Source: Arthrobacter sp. PAMC25564 (GTDB lineage Bacteria > Actinomycetota > Actinomycetes > Actinomycetales > Micrococcaceae). From it: 64,000 nt of DNA. Shown here piece by piece: positions 1 to 7,942 of this stretch. Position 1 is the stretch's first letter. Each line of letters opens with the position of its first letter. Under the pieces are notes generated by a model, which saw only the letters and a list, made by a program, of their open reading frames with translations, ran no database searches and was not told the DNA's origin. Made by a program: the position numbers and the translations under genes. The stretch covers positions 310,001-374,000 of the forward strand of contig NZ_CP039290.1 of assembly GCF_004798705.1 (NCBI RefSeq), written 5' to 3'.

Positions 1-1
1 C

Positions 2-298
2 CCGTTCGAGGCCGTGGCGCCGGCCCTCGTCGTCGTGGGCTTCATGATGGTCTCCCAGGTCGGCAAGATCGACTGGCAGGACTGGGGCATCGCGATCCCC
101 GCGTTCCTGACCTTCACGCTGATGCCGTTCACCTACTCGATCGCCAACGGCCTCGGTGCCGGCTTCATCGCCTTCGTCCTGATCCGCGCCGTCCAGGGCC
201 GTGCCCGCGACGTGCACCCGCTCATGTGGGTAGTGGCCGCGGCATTCCTGTTGTTCTTCGGCATCGGCACGATCGAGGCCGCGCTCGGGATCCACTAA
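2..298 (+). CDS. NCS2-family (AzgA-like) purine permease, C-terminal fragment
   Basis: The reading frame is open from the left edge, so this is the last 98 residues of a membrane transporter; the GTG at 14 is internal. The fragment begins PFEAVAPALVVVGFMM and holds about three hydrophobic segments (roughly residues 4-20, 28-60 and 75-95) before the stop. The APALVVVGFMM-type helix, followed by a short loop and an F-L-T-F-T-L-M-P-F-T-Y-S-I-A-N-G-type helix, is typical of the C-terminus of NCS2/AzgA adenine-guanine-hypoxanthine permeases. It lies just upstream of hutG with a 76-bp gap. The substrate cannot be decided from the fragment. Confidence 0.8.
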   Translation, partial: PFEAVAPALVVVGFMMVSQVGKIDWQDWGIAIPAFLTFTLMPFTYSIANGLGAGFIAFVLIRAVQGRARDVHPLMWVVAAAFLLFFGIGTIEAALGIH

Positions 299-303
299 CG
301 TGG

Positions 304-321
304 TTTCCGGGATTTCGGACA
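304..321. promoter_or_regulatory. Candidate hut operator upstream of hutG
   Basis: The 18-bp sequence TTTCCGGGATTTCGGACA matches 14 of 18 positions of the palindromic site near the iclR gene (reverse complement of 17340-17357). It sits 54 bp before the hutG start. Regulation by the IclR protein at 16340 is inferred from the shared motif and the shared pathway. Confidence 0.5.
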
Positions 322-374
322 GTCCGGCGGCGGCGCGGCTGGTTTTAGGGCCCCGGCTGGGGTGAGCTTGGAGC

Positions 375-1355
375 ATGGCTTTCCCAATGATCACCGTTGA
401 TGTCCCGCCGCAGCCCTGGACCGGGAGGTTCGACGGCGAAGGCCCCGAGCATCGCCGCTGGTGGCAGGCCGTGACCCCCTACGGCCCGCGCACGCTCCCT
501 GGCACGGACCCCGTCCCGCATCCCGGAACGCACCACCCGCGCCCGGCCGTCATCCTGGGCTTCGGCAGCGACGCGGGAGTGCGCCGCAACAAGGGCCGCA
601 CGGGTGCCGCGGCTGCCCCTGCCGCCATCCGCGCCGCGCTCGGCCCGCTCGCGTTCCACTTGGACCGTGAGGTGCACGACGCCGGCGACGTCACCGTGGC
701 CGGGGACGCCCTCGAGGCGGGGCAGGCGCGCGCCGGGCTGGCCATCACCGGGCTGCTCGATGCCGGCAGGCTTCCCGTGGTGCTCGGCGGCGGCCACGAG
801 ACAGCATTCGCCAGCTACCTGGGCGTGGCCGGCTCCCTGGCGGTCCGCGAGGGCCTGCGGGTGGGCGTGCTGAACCTCGACGCCCACTTCGACCTCCGCG
901 ACGAACCCGTGCCCGGTTCCGGCACCCCGTTCCTGCAGATGGCCCGCGCCGAAGCCGCCGCCGGCCGCGAACTGAAGTACGCCGTCGTCGGGATTTCCGA
1001 GCCGAACAACACCCGGGCACTATTCCGCACCGCCGATGACCTCGGCGTGGACTACCTGCTGGACGAGGACTGCTCGGCGGAGGCCTCGGGAGCTTTTGTC
1101 GCGGCCTTCCTGGCGCAGGTGGACGCACTGTACCTGACCATCGACCTGGACGTACTGCCGGCGTCGGTGGCACCCGGGGTCAGCGCGCCGGCCGCCTACG
1201 GCGTCCCGCTGCCGGTGATCAACGCGGTGTGCCGCCAGGTGGCCGTGAGCGGGAAGCTGCTGCACCTGGATATCGCGGAGCTGAACCCGGAGTACGACGT
1301 CGACGGCCGCACCGCGAAAGTCGCCGCCCGGCTGCTCAACACACTGCTGGGGTAG
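375..1355 (+). CDS. hutG: Formimidoylglutamase (HutG), ureohydrolase family
   Basis: This 326-residue arginase/agmatinase-fold enzyme hydrolyses N-formimidoyl-L-glutamate to glutamate and formamide, the last step of one branch of histidine breakdown. The dinuclear-Mn site is visible: GGGHE (138-142), DAHFD (169-173) and the IDLDVLPASVAPG segment, with Asp257 and Asp259 as ligands. The N-terminal W-x-G-R-F-D-G-E-G-P-E-H-R-R-W and the GFGSDAGVRRNKGR segment fit HutG rather than agmatinase. A candidate hut operator lies upstream. The last 20 bp overlap the 3' end of the convergent HAD gene. hutU and hutH lie 12 kb away. No hutI is seen in the window. Confidence 0.92.
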   Translation: MAFPMITVDVPPQPWTGRFDGEGPEHRRWWQAVTPYGPRTLPGTDPVPHPGTHHPRPAVILGFGSDAGVRRNKGRTGAAAAPAAIRAALGPLAFHLDREVHDAGDVTVAGDALEAGQARAGLAITGLLDAGRLPVVLGGGHETAFASYLGVAGSLAVREGLRVGVLNLDAHFDLRDEPVPGSGTPFLQMARAEAAAGRELKYAVVGISEPNNTRALFRTADDLGVDYLLDEDCSAEASGAFVAAFLAQVDALYLTIDLDVLPASVAPGVSAPAAYGVPLPVINAVCRQVAVSGKLLHLDIAELNPEYDVDGRTAKVAARLLNTLLG

Positions 1356-2214
1356 CGGCGTCCGGCACCCCGGCGACGGGGCTCATCGACTCCGCCAGGA
1401 CCCCGCTCATGAACCGCAGGATCTCCTCCCCCGCCAGCACGCCCGACGCGGCCGTCACCATCAGGTTCGCCCGGGCGAAGCCGTCGCTGTGCAACTCCCC
1501 GTGCGCGGGGCGGATCGCGATGTCCGCCAGTTCGAGGAGGCCGGCATCCAGCCGCGAGTCGCCAGCGGCGACGAGGAGTCCGGCACCGCTGCGCCGCCGG
1601 ACTTCGGCAACGGCGGTTTCCTTGCTGACCGGCACAGGCACGCAGTACAGCTTGCGGCCCTGCAGGGACGTGGACCAGCCGCGCTCATGGCACCAGGCCG
1701 CAAGGTCCTGGAGATAGCCGGCGGAGAGTTCGTGCCGGTTGACGATCGAGTACAGAAAGACGTCTTCGGCCGTCCGGACCCGCAGGATCCCGGGAACTGC
1801 CGCGCTGCCGGTGAGATGGGCCAGCACCTCGCTCAGGGGGGCGCAATGCCCGGCCAGGGACCGCCGGATGTGGTGTGACCAGCCAGGATCGGGTTCGCCG
1901 TCATACAGCAGGACGGCCCCGTTGCTCGTCACGGCGTAGCCGCGGCCTGCTCCGGGGAGCTGTACCCGGGCAAACTGGGCCTGCGTGCGGGTGGTTACCG
2001 GCACGAAGATGCCCTGCTCCACGATCGCCGCAAGCAACTCCTCGGCTGCCCGGGTCATGAAGGACAGCGGCGCCGCGTCATACACCTCCGAGACCACCAT
2101 CCTAGGCGCCAGGTTGTCGCTCCCCGTCAGCGCCATGGAGTTCGCCGAGTAGATCAGGGTGCGGTCAAGATCGCTGGCCAGGATGACCGGTGCGGCGCTT
2201 GAGCGAGGGCTCAT
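1336..2214 (-). CDS. HAD-superfamily phosphatase of the ter biosynthetic operon
   Basis: This 292-residue protein is the last gene of the ter operon. The start chosen is the ATG at 2214, which overlaps the upstream stop as ATGA; the frame stays open further upstream but runs inside the neighbouring gene. The N-terminus carries the HAD nucleophile motif DLDRTLIYS, a threonine motif (PVTTRTQAQF) and a late acidic segment (AAGDSRLDAGLL), a pattern like sucrose-phosphatase/Cof-type phosphatases with a C2 cap. HAD phosphatases of this type are a known part of Ter-linked operons with PRTase and CitE-like genes. The substrate is unknown, presumably the phosphorylated product of its neighbours. The 3' end overlaps hutG. 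Confidence 0.8.
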   Translation of the reverse strand: MSPRSSAAPVILASDLDRTLIYSANSMALTGSDNLAPRMVVSEVYDAAPLSFMTRAAEELLAAIVEQGIFVPVTTRTQAQFARVQLPGAGRGYAVTSNGAVLLYDGEPDPGWSHHIRRSLAGHCAPLSEVLAHLTGSAAVPGILRVRTAEDVFLYSIVNRHELSAGYLQDLAAWCHERGWSTSLQGRKLYCVPVPVSKETAVAEVRRRSGAGLLVAAGDSRLDAGLLELADIAIRPAHGELHSDGFARANLMVTAASGVLAGEEILRFMSGVLAESMSPVAGVPDAATPAVC

Positions 2215-4874
2215 ACGTCGATCACGGTCTTTCCGTCGGCCCCTGTCGCGCCCGGGGTGTGGAGCGGATGGATCAGGCCGACACAGCTGTAGGGCAGGCC
2301 GGGGACCTCCAGGACTTCGACGCCGCGCTGTTCGGCCAGGTGCAGCACGTGCGCGATGTCGCGGATCGCGTCCGGGCGTATGAGCACTTTCCACGGCACG
2401 CGCCGCAGGAGGACCCGGGTGGTCTCGCCGACGCCCGGCTTGACCAGGTTGACGTTGTTGATGCCGAAGCTCCGGCTGATGCCTTCAACGGCAGCCCAGC
2501 CCGACCAGTCAGCCTCCGGCAGCGCCTCCAGCTGCGCGGGTGCGCCGGCCGCCGCCGCCAGGACGTCATCGCGCACCTCCGGAAAACGGGCCGTGACGGC
2601 GTCCAGGAAACCGTTGGAAACATCGCTGCCCGCCAGGTGCGAGTAGAACTTGGCGCCGTGGAAATCGCCTGGGGCGATCAGCTCCTCGTTGAAGACGGTG
2701 CGTGACACGAGGCCCGAGACGGTGGAATTCAGGCAGGCGGAAGGGACGAGATAGTCCTCCCGGGTGCCGAAGATCCGCACACAGTGTCCCGGGTCCGCGA
2801 GGACCGCCAGCTCAGGCCGGAACGCCGCGCCGTCGGTCTTCCGGAAGAGCCCGACAGCGGACTCAAGCTCGCGGGCGATCGCACCTTTTCCGGTCCAGGC
2901 GTCGACGAACATGATCTTTTCCGGGCTGTGGCGGGCGGCAAGGTAACCGAGGGCGGCCTGGTCGATGCCGAGCCCGCGGACGATGCTGATGGCATAGTGC
3001 GGCAGGTCCAGGCCGTGGACTTCCCGGGCCCAGCGCTTCATCAGGATCCCCACCGGGGTGCCGGCGCGCGCCAGGGACACAAGCACCGGAGTATCATTGC
3101 GGAGCTTCAGGACCTGCTCCGTGAGGGTGCCGACGGCGTGCGCCAGCCGGGCCGCAGAGCTGTCCAGCGCCGCCTGGAAGAGGGCCTGGTACTCGGCTGA
3201 GGGCTCGAATTCCTGCGGCAACGATTCAGCGTAACTGGCCTTGCCGGACTGGATTGCAGCTTCGCGTTCGGCCGGCGGCGCCTCCAGTTGTGCGAAGCTC
3301 AGGTCCTTGAGCAGCCATTGCACGTCCTCCGCGGCGTAGGAGCCGAAGGCGGGGCCGGCAAGCGGCGCCGGGAACGGCGCCTGGCGGGGAAGCAGCACAA
3401 GCCCGACGGCGGCGCGGGTGCCCGCCACGGCCTCCACGATCCTGCCCGGCGCCGTCAGCCCGGCGGCCGGAGTCCCGGGCTCCGGCATGATCACCACGGT
3501 GTCGAAAAGCCCTTCAGGGTGCCCAAAGTTGTAGGCGAACCGGGGCCCTGGCCCGTCCGCGGCATCGTCACCACCGGAAAACGCCACAGCCGAACGGATC
3601 GCATAGTCCGGCTCGTCCAGGGCCGCGATCGGTGACCGTGTGCTGGTCGAATAGCGGACGTCGATCTCGGGGCAAAGCTCCTGCAGCCGGACGGCGACGG
3701 CCAGCGGGAGGGCCATGAATTCCTCGGTGGCCAGCACCAGGAGCCGGCTGCCGGGCAGCGCCCCGCCGTCGATGGAGGCGGCGAGGGCAGCGGCGATCCC
3801 GGCCGCCTGCTGCGGATCGGGCCGCCCCGCGACGCCGAAGCGTGCGCTCCGGATGGGCGGGACGGCGCCGTTCAGGTCCACTACCCGAAGCTGCCCCGCA
3901 GGGGTTTCCGCCGGGCCTTGGTGCGGGACGGCAGGCGGCGGGAAGGTGCGGATCAGTTCCGAGGCATCCGCGGCAAGCGTGCCCGGTAACCGGATCCTTC
4001 CGTCCGCCAAGGCCACGGTGCTGATCCGTGTATCGAGTTCGACGGCGAGGGCGTCAAGCCCTCCGCGGTCTGCTGCCGAACGCAGGTCTACGAGGGACGC
4101 AACGACATACCGGCGGTGCGGGGCCGTGCGGTGAAGTTCACGGATGGTATTGACGATTGTGGCACCGGTGCTCAGCTCGTCGTCCACCAGGATCACGGTG
4201 CCGGCCAGGTCCAGGGCTGCGCGGCTGGTCGGCAGGAGCTGATGGGAGGTGGCATGCGAATGCGTCTCTTCGAACGCTCCGTACGGCGCCACCCCTTCGC
4301 CGCCCGCTGCCTGCCGGGTGGAGTGAAGGTAGTACGTTCCCAGCTGCCCGGCGACAAGCTGCCCCAGCCCGGTGGCGGTTTCTGCATAACCGATCGTCAC
4401 GGTGCCGGGAAGTGTTGTCTGGTGCGCGTCGAGCAGTTCACCGAGACCGGCGATGGCGGACATCCTGGCCCGCCGGGTTTCCCGCTCGCAGGAGGAGCCG
4501 GAAACACTGTTGCCGGCAGGATCCGGGGCCAGGAGGCCCGCAAGCTTCGCCGCGGCCTCGTCGATGACGGCGCCGAGCGGCCCGGCGGGCGGCGCCGAGC
4601 CTGCGGCCGGGACCGCGGCGTCCTGAAGTTCCTGCCGGACCAGGAGGGCCAGCAGCCGGCCGGCCGATGTCGTGATCCCCGGTTCGGTGGGGATGTGCTT
4701 GGCGAGAACCCGGGAGACGAGCAGATGGGCCCGCTTGGGGTTACGCCGCAGCGCCACCCCGACCAGGGCTTCGACCGGCAGCACGGAGCGCCCGGGGACG
4801 GTGGCCACGCCGATGCCGAGGACGTCCCGGACATACCCGCCGGTCCAGGAAACGTCCGTCTGGACAACACTCAT
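2211..4874 (-). CDS. Fused phosphoribosyltransferase-TRSP-StiP-like-PELOTA protein of the ter operon
   Basis: This 887-residue polypeptide combines modules that are often separate genes in Ter-linked biosynthetic operons. Residues about 1-300 are a type-I phosphoribosyltransferase with the PRPP loop VILVDDELSTGATIVNT (227-243). Residues about 325-500 form a TRSP domain with the diagnostic TRSP tetrapeptide at 412-415. Residues about 505-775 resemble the StiP/PRTase-like domain, with LARAGTPVGIL (601-611), VDAWTGKGAI (657-666) and a conserved cysteine at 714 in SACLNSTVSG. Residues about 800-887 match the PELOTA-type RNA-binding domain. It is coupled by ATGA overlaps to the genes on both sides. 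A nucleotide-like product or RNA-linked role is a literature proposal, not shown here. Confidence 0.82.
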   Translation of the reverse strand: MSVVQTDVSWTGGYVRDVLGIGVATVPGRSVLPVEALVGVALRRNPKRAHLLVSRVLAKHIPTEPGITTSAGRLLALLVRQELQDAAVPAAGSAPPAGPLGAVIDEAAAKLAGLLAPDPAGNSVSGSSCERETRRARMSAIAGLGELLDAHQTTLPGTVTIGYAETATGLGQLVAGQLGTYYLHSTRQAAGGEGVAPYGAFEETHSHATSHQLLPTSRAALDLAGTVILVDDELSTGATIVNTIRELHRTAPHRRYVVASLVDLRSAADRGGLDALAVELDTRISTVALADGRIRLPGTLAADASELIRTFPPPAVPHQGPAETPAGQLRVVDLNGAVPPIRSARFGVAGRPDPQQAAGIAAALAASIDGGALPGSRLLVLATEEFMALPLAVAVRLQELCPEIDVRYSTSTRSPIAALDEPDYAIRSAVAFSGGDDAADGPGPRFAYNFGHPEGLFDTVVIMPEPGTPAAGLTAPGRIVEAVAGTRAAVGLVLLPRQAPFPAPLAGPAFGSYAAEDVQWLLKDLSFAQLEAPPAEREAAIQSGKASYAESLPQEFEPSAEYQALFQAALDSSAARLAHAVGTLTEQVLKLRNDTPVLVSLARAGTPVGILMKRWAREVHGLDLPHYAISIVRGLGIDQAALGYLAARHSPEKIMFVDAWTGKGAIARELESAVGLFRKTDGAAFRPELAVLADPGHCVRIFGTREDYLVPSACLNSTVSGLVSRTVFNEELIAPGDFHGAKFYSHLAGSDVSNGFLDAVTARFPEVRDDVLAAAAGAPAQLEALPEADWSGWAAVEGISRSFGINNVNLVKPGVGETTRVLLRRVPWKVLIRPDAIRDIAHVLHLAEQRGVEVLEVPGLPYSCVGLIHPLHTPGATGADGKTVIDV

Positions 4875-6055
4875 CGCATGCTCGCTTCCAGGAGTTCGAC
4901 GAAACTTACGCCGGGGTTCGCGACGCCGAAAGCCCGGGCACGCAGCAAAGTGCGCTCCGCCCAGGCCCGGTGCGGCTTCGACTCGTTCATCTTGTTGCCA
5001 TATGGCGAGGCCTTCACGCCGCCGCCGGTATCCCCAGCAATGGCCAAGGCATCCACGTACTCCTCATGGCTCACAACGCACATGGAATGCACCACGGGCA
5101 CATGGCTGGGATGGATCACGGTCTTGCCGAGCAGCCCGTTGGCCTGGTCCAATTCGATCTCGCGGATGAGCCCGTCCAGGTTGTCCATCAGGATCCGTTG
5201 GCGGAGTGCGCCCTCGTTGATGGCCTCAAAGGGGGTGGCCCGCAGTTGGGGCCGCAGAACCCGTTCCGTGTTGGCGAAGTGCTCCCACACCGGGCCGGAA
5301 ATGACCCAGCCGTCGTCCGGGCGGCCGAAGATATTCACGACGTCGCCGATGATGTTGGCCACCACCTTGACGTTGTAGATCGTCAGGTCGCGGGAACGCC
5401 GCAACCCGAAGGCGCTGGACATGTCCGTTGCACCGATCCGGACGCAGAGCACCAGCCCGCGGAACTCCTTGACCAGGGCCAGGTTGTCCGTCAGCACACG
5501 GACCCGCGACTCCAGATGGGTTGTCGAAAGGTCCTCGATGATCGGCATGGCCCGCAGCGCCGGCGCGTACGGATCCGCCGTGCGGCCGGATTCCTCGTTC
5601 AACAGCCGCAACGCCTCCAGGAAGGCCCGGCCGCGGCCTGTCTCATTCTCAAACTTGGGCAGGACGAAGCCAGATACGACGTCCAGGGCTGCACCGGCCC
5701 GCCTTCCGACGTCGAGCAGCTGTTCGGGGGTGCGGCACCGGATGAAGATCAGCGGCAGCCCGCCCGGATCGTCCATGCCGTCCAGTTCCGTCAGGGCGGC
5801 GAGCAGGTTCTCCTCCGCCGCGGGCACTTCAGCGTCGGGAACGGCGTCCTCGAGGCAAATGACGGTGCTCAGGCATCCGGCCCTGGCCTGCTTCCGGATG
5901 CCCTCCGCCAGGGCACTTCTCGTGGCAGGCGTGTAAAGAGTGGCGCCCAATGCCACCGCCAGCAGCCCCGGGTCCGAGGTACGGCGCAGCACCTCGGGCC
6001 GCAGATGGAAAAGTCGTTCCTTGACCGGATCGGCCAAGGCCTTGAAGTGCTGCAT
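4871..6055 (-). CDS. HpcH/HpaI aldolase / citrate-lyase beta-like protein of the ter operon
   Basis: This 394-residue TIM-barrel lyase belongs to the CitE-like branch. The ATG at 6055 is preferred to a more distant in-frame ATG at 6151 because GGGGGA precedes it at good spacing and because the extra 32 residues would overlap the neighbouring gene. Family features include LYTPATRSALAEGI near the N-terminus, the acidic VICLEDAVPD strand, the arginine in FIRCR and the metal-site acidic residues of a CitE fold. Related proteins cleave or form C-C bonds of acyl-CoA or 2-oxo acids. In ter operons its substrate is unknown. Its stop overlaps the next start (ATGA), implying translational coupling with the PRTase fusion. 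Confidence 0.85.
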   Translation of the reverse strand: MQHFKALADPVKERLFHLRPEVLRRTSDPGLLAVALGATLYTPATRSALAEGIRKQARAGCLSTVICLEDAVPDAEVPAAEENLLAALTELDGMDDPGGLPLIFIRCRTPEQLLDVGRRAGAALDVVSGFVLPKFENETGRGRAFLEALRLLNEESGRTADPYAPALRAMPIIEDLSTTHLESRVRVLTDNLALVKEFRGLVLCVRIGATDMSSAFGLRRSRDLTIYNVKVVANIIGDVVNIFGRPDDGWVISGPVWEHFANTERVLRPQLRATPFEAINEGALRQRILMDNLDGLIREIELDQANGLLGKTVIHPSHVPVVHSMCVVSHEEYVDALAIAGDTGGGVKASPYGNKMNESKPHRAWAERTLLRARAFGVANPGVSFVELLEASMR

Positions 6056-6090
6056 TGTCCCCCAGATAGTAGCGGTGGCGTCGTGCCGGA

Positions 6091-6846
6091 TCAGCGCCGG
6101 AGGACCCGTTGGTCCAGCGGGATTGTCATCGTGAAACCGAATATGGCCCACACGGCCGCATCGGAGGCGTCTTCCGGGACGAACTCGGCGCGCAGCTCAA
6201 GGACGGCTCCGATCCGGGAGACATACAGCACGGTCCGCGACCCTGCGTCGTTCCGGGGAGCAACCGCGGCGGCCGCGCCGTCGAAGACCCCGATTGTCAG
6301 CGGCGCTTCCCCGGCGATGAACAACGCACGGCGGAGCAGCCGCACGTGGCGCAGGGATACCACTCCGGACGAGTCCTGGATGCCGGCCAGGGGCCGGTTT
6401 CCAGGAGTGCTGACGCTGGTTCCCGCCGTCAGCCCGTCGGCGTCGCGGGCTCCCGTCGTGAAGTCCCTGTCCTCCCACGCCACCGAGCGGGCCCCGGCCA
6501 CCAGGAGGGACCCGATGGCGGACTGCCGCGCGTCCAGGCGCACCACAGGGTTCGCCTCACCCAGTTGACGGACGTCGCCGAAGGCAGGGGCCGGGAAGAC
6601 GCGGACGGCCGGTGCCGACCGCGGGCCGGACGCCTGGCCAGGACGCCCCGGCGCTGCCGGGGTCCCCGACGATTGGGCCGGCGGGGCGGGACGGGAAGCT
6701 ACGGTGTCGAGCGTGAGTCCGCCGGAACCCGGGGGGCCGCCGTGGCCGGCCGACGCCGGCTGCATCCTTTCGGGCGGCTTGGTGGCTTTGCGCCGGCGGC
6801 TGAGATAGCCCAGATCCGTCCGGATGGTGTTTCGGTCCAGGGGCAT
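6091..6846 (-). CDS. Uncharacterised ter-operon protein
   Basis: I do not recognise this 251-residue protein. Residues 1-30 are basic (LSRRRKATKPPER), residues 30-80 are a Pro/Ala/Gly-rich linker, and residues about 80-251 look like a compact beta-rich domain with alternating hydrophobic strands (IGSLLVAGA, RALFIAGEAPLTIGVFDG, RTVLYVSRIGAVLELRAEF, AVWAIFGFTMTIPL). There is no signal peptide or membrane segment. It is locked in the ter operon between a TerD paralogue (1-nt gap upstream) and the CitE-like lyase (35-nt gap downstream). A very divergent TerD/TerA-like fold is possible, but no calcium-site motif is visible. Confidence 0.7.
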   Translation of the reverse strand: MPLDRNTIRTDLGYLSRRRKATKPPERMQPASAGHGGPPGSGGLTLDTVASRPAPPAQSSGTPAAPGRPGQASGPRSAPAVRVFPAPAFGDVRQLGEANPVVRLDARQSAIGSLLVAGARSVAWEDRDFTTGARDADGLTAGTSVSTPGNRPLAGIQDSSGVVSLRHVRLLRRALFIAGEAPLTIGVFDGAAAAVAPRNDAGSRTVLYVSRIGAVLELRAEFVPEDASDAAVWAIFGFTMTIPLDQRVLRR

Positions 6847-6847
6847 G

Positions 6848-7399
6848 TCAGAGCTTCAGCTTGAAATCGGCGGCGACGGCTGCCAGCCCGGTCTCGTAGC
6901 CTTGGCCGAGGGCCCGGAACTTCCAGCCGCCGGCGTGCCGGTAGAGCTCCCCAAGGATCATCGCGTTGATCTTGTCCATGTTCATCGGCGGAACGTTGAA
7001 GCGGAGCAGTTCCCTGTCCCGCTCATCGGCCACCCGCAGGTAGGCGTTCCGGACGGCGCCAAAGGTGCCCGGGCCCCGCACGTCCGGGTCGATGTAGACG
7101 AGCACGGCGATCTTGCTGACGGCGTCGGGAACCCGGAGCAGGTCGACGTCGATCTGCTCCTGGTCCTCGGTTCCGGCGAACGCGACGCTGCCCTCGGGGC
7201 TGGCGATCTGGTTGAAGAACACGAGGTGTTCGTCCGAGACGGCGCGGCCGTCCGCCCCGCACATGATGACCATCGGAACCGGCTCGGATTGCGGACCGCG
7301 GCTCGGCACCATGTCCCAGCCGATCCCGAGCAGCACCTTGCCGAGGCCGGGGTTCTCTGCGGTAAGGGCGGCGTTGCTGCCCGCGACCATCGAAGCCAC
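6848..7399 (-). CDS. Divergent TerD-family protein lacking the usual calcium ligands
   Basis: This 183-residue TerD-domain protein starts at a GTG that shares one base with the upstream TAG stop; an internal ATG at 7390 is the alternative. Family marks are LGKVLLGIGWD near the N-terminus, VFFNQIASPEGSV in the middle and the C-terminal ILGELYRHAGGWKFRALGQG. The acidic DLDASA strand of canonical TerD, which ligates calcium, is replaced by PVPMVIMCG, and the GDN-x-TG-x-G-x-GDDE loop by FAGTEDQEQ. The fold is therefore probably kept but calcium binding lost or changed. It is one of four TerD paralogues in the operon, probably a structural partner in the Ter complex at the membrane. Confidence 0.85.
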   Translation of the reverse strand: MASMVAGSNAALTAENPGLGKVLLGIGWDMVPSRGPQSEPVPMVIMCGADGRAVSDEHLVFFNQIASPEGSVAFAGTEDQEQIDVDLLRVPDAVSKIAVLVYIDPDVRGPGTFGAVRNAYLRVADERDRELLRFNVPPMNMDKINAMILGELYRHAGGWKFRALGQGYETGLAAVAADFKLKL

Positions 7400-7908
7400 T
7401 AGTGTCCTTCCAGGTGGAGACCGTCAACATCAAACTTGTCCCTGAGGAACCGGCCGTGGACGGCCAGTTCCGTAATGGCGCCCGTACGGACCTGGTTGTC
7501 CAGGTTCTGAACGGTGGAGTAAAGAGTGTCCAGCTGCTCCAGCAACACCGTCGTGTCGGCGGAATCGTCCCTCCGTGAGTCCGCCGACATCATTGAGTAG
7601 GCACGCAGCGGCGACGGCAGATAGTCCGTGATGACAGCGTCCAGCAGCACGCGCTGCTCGGTGGACGCCCCTGACTTCCCGATGTAGCGGATCAGGGCAC
7701 GGAGGACGTCAGCCAGCTGAAGCAGCTGTGAAAGTACCGCGGTCGGCAGTTCCGCCCCTTGGCGCAGGGCCATCCTGCGGAGTTCCTCGAGCGCCGCTGA
7801 CGTGGCCGCCAGCTCATCCTGGCCAGGATCGGCCACGGGCTGCTGTTCGACAACAGACTGGGCAACAGCACTGCTGCCGAACAGCGAGCCTAAGAATTTT
7901 CCGACCAT
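7399..7908 (-). CDS. Small helical protein between TelA and TerD in the ter operon
   Basis: This 169-residue protein has no function I recognise. It begins MVGKFLGSLFGSS, which could form a short amphipathic membrane-contact helix, followed by a mostly helical, leucine-rich sequence (LEELRRMALRQG, LLQLADVLRALIRYIG, LLEQLDTLYSTVQNLDNQV). There is no cysteine, signal peptide or clear catalytic motif. It lies 34 nt downstream of telA and its stop overlaps the GTG of the next TerD gene, so co-translation is likely. A TelA partner or adaptor is a reasonable guess from position and helicity only. Confidence 0.7.
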   Translation of the reverse strand: MVGKFLGSLFGSSAVAQSVVEQQPVADPGQDELAATSAALEELRRMALRQGAELPTAVLSQLLQLADVLRALIRYIGKSGASTEQRVLLDAVITDYLPSPLRAYSMMSADSRRDDSADTTVLLEQLDTLYSTVQNLDNQVRTGAITELAVHGRFLRDKFDVDGLHLEGH

Positions 7909-7942
7909 AGCCCGTAAGCCTATTGCTCAGGGCTGGCGGCCG

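Noticed and set aside
4116..6864. Long plus-strand frames (for example 4116-5378 and 4970-6568) opposite the PRTase fusion and the CitE-like gene
   Set aside because: Shadows of the minus-strand genes, which have ribosome sites, overlaps and family motifs.
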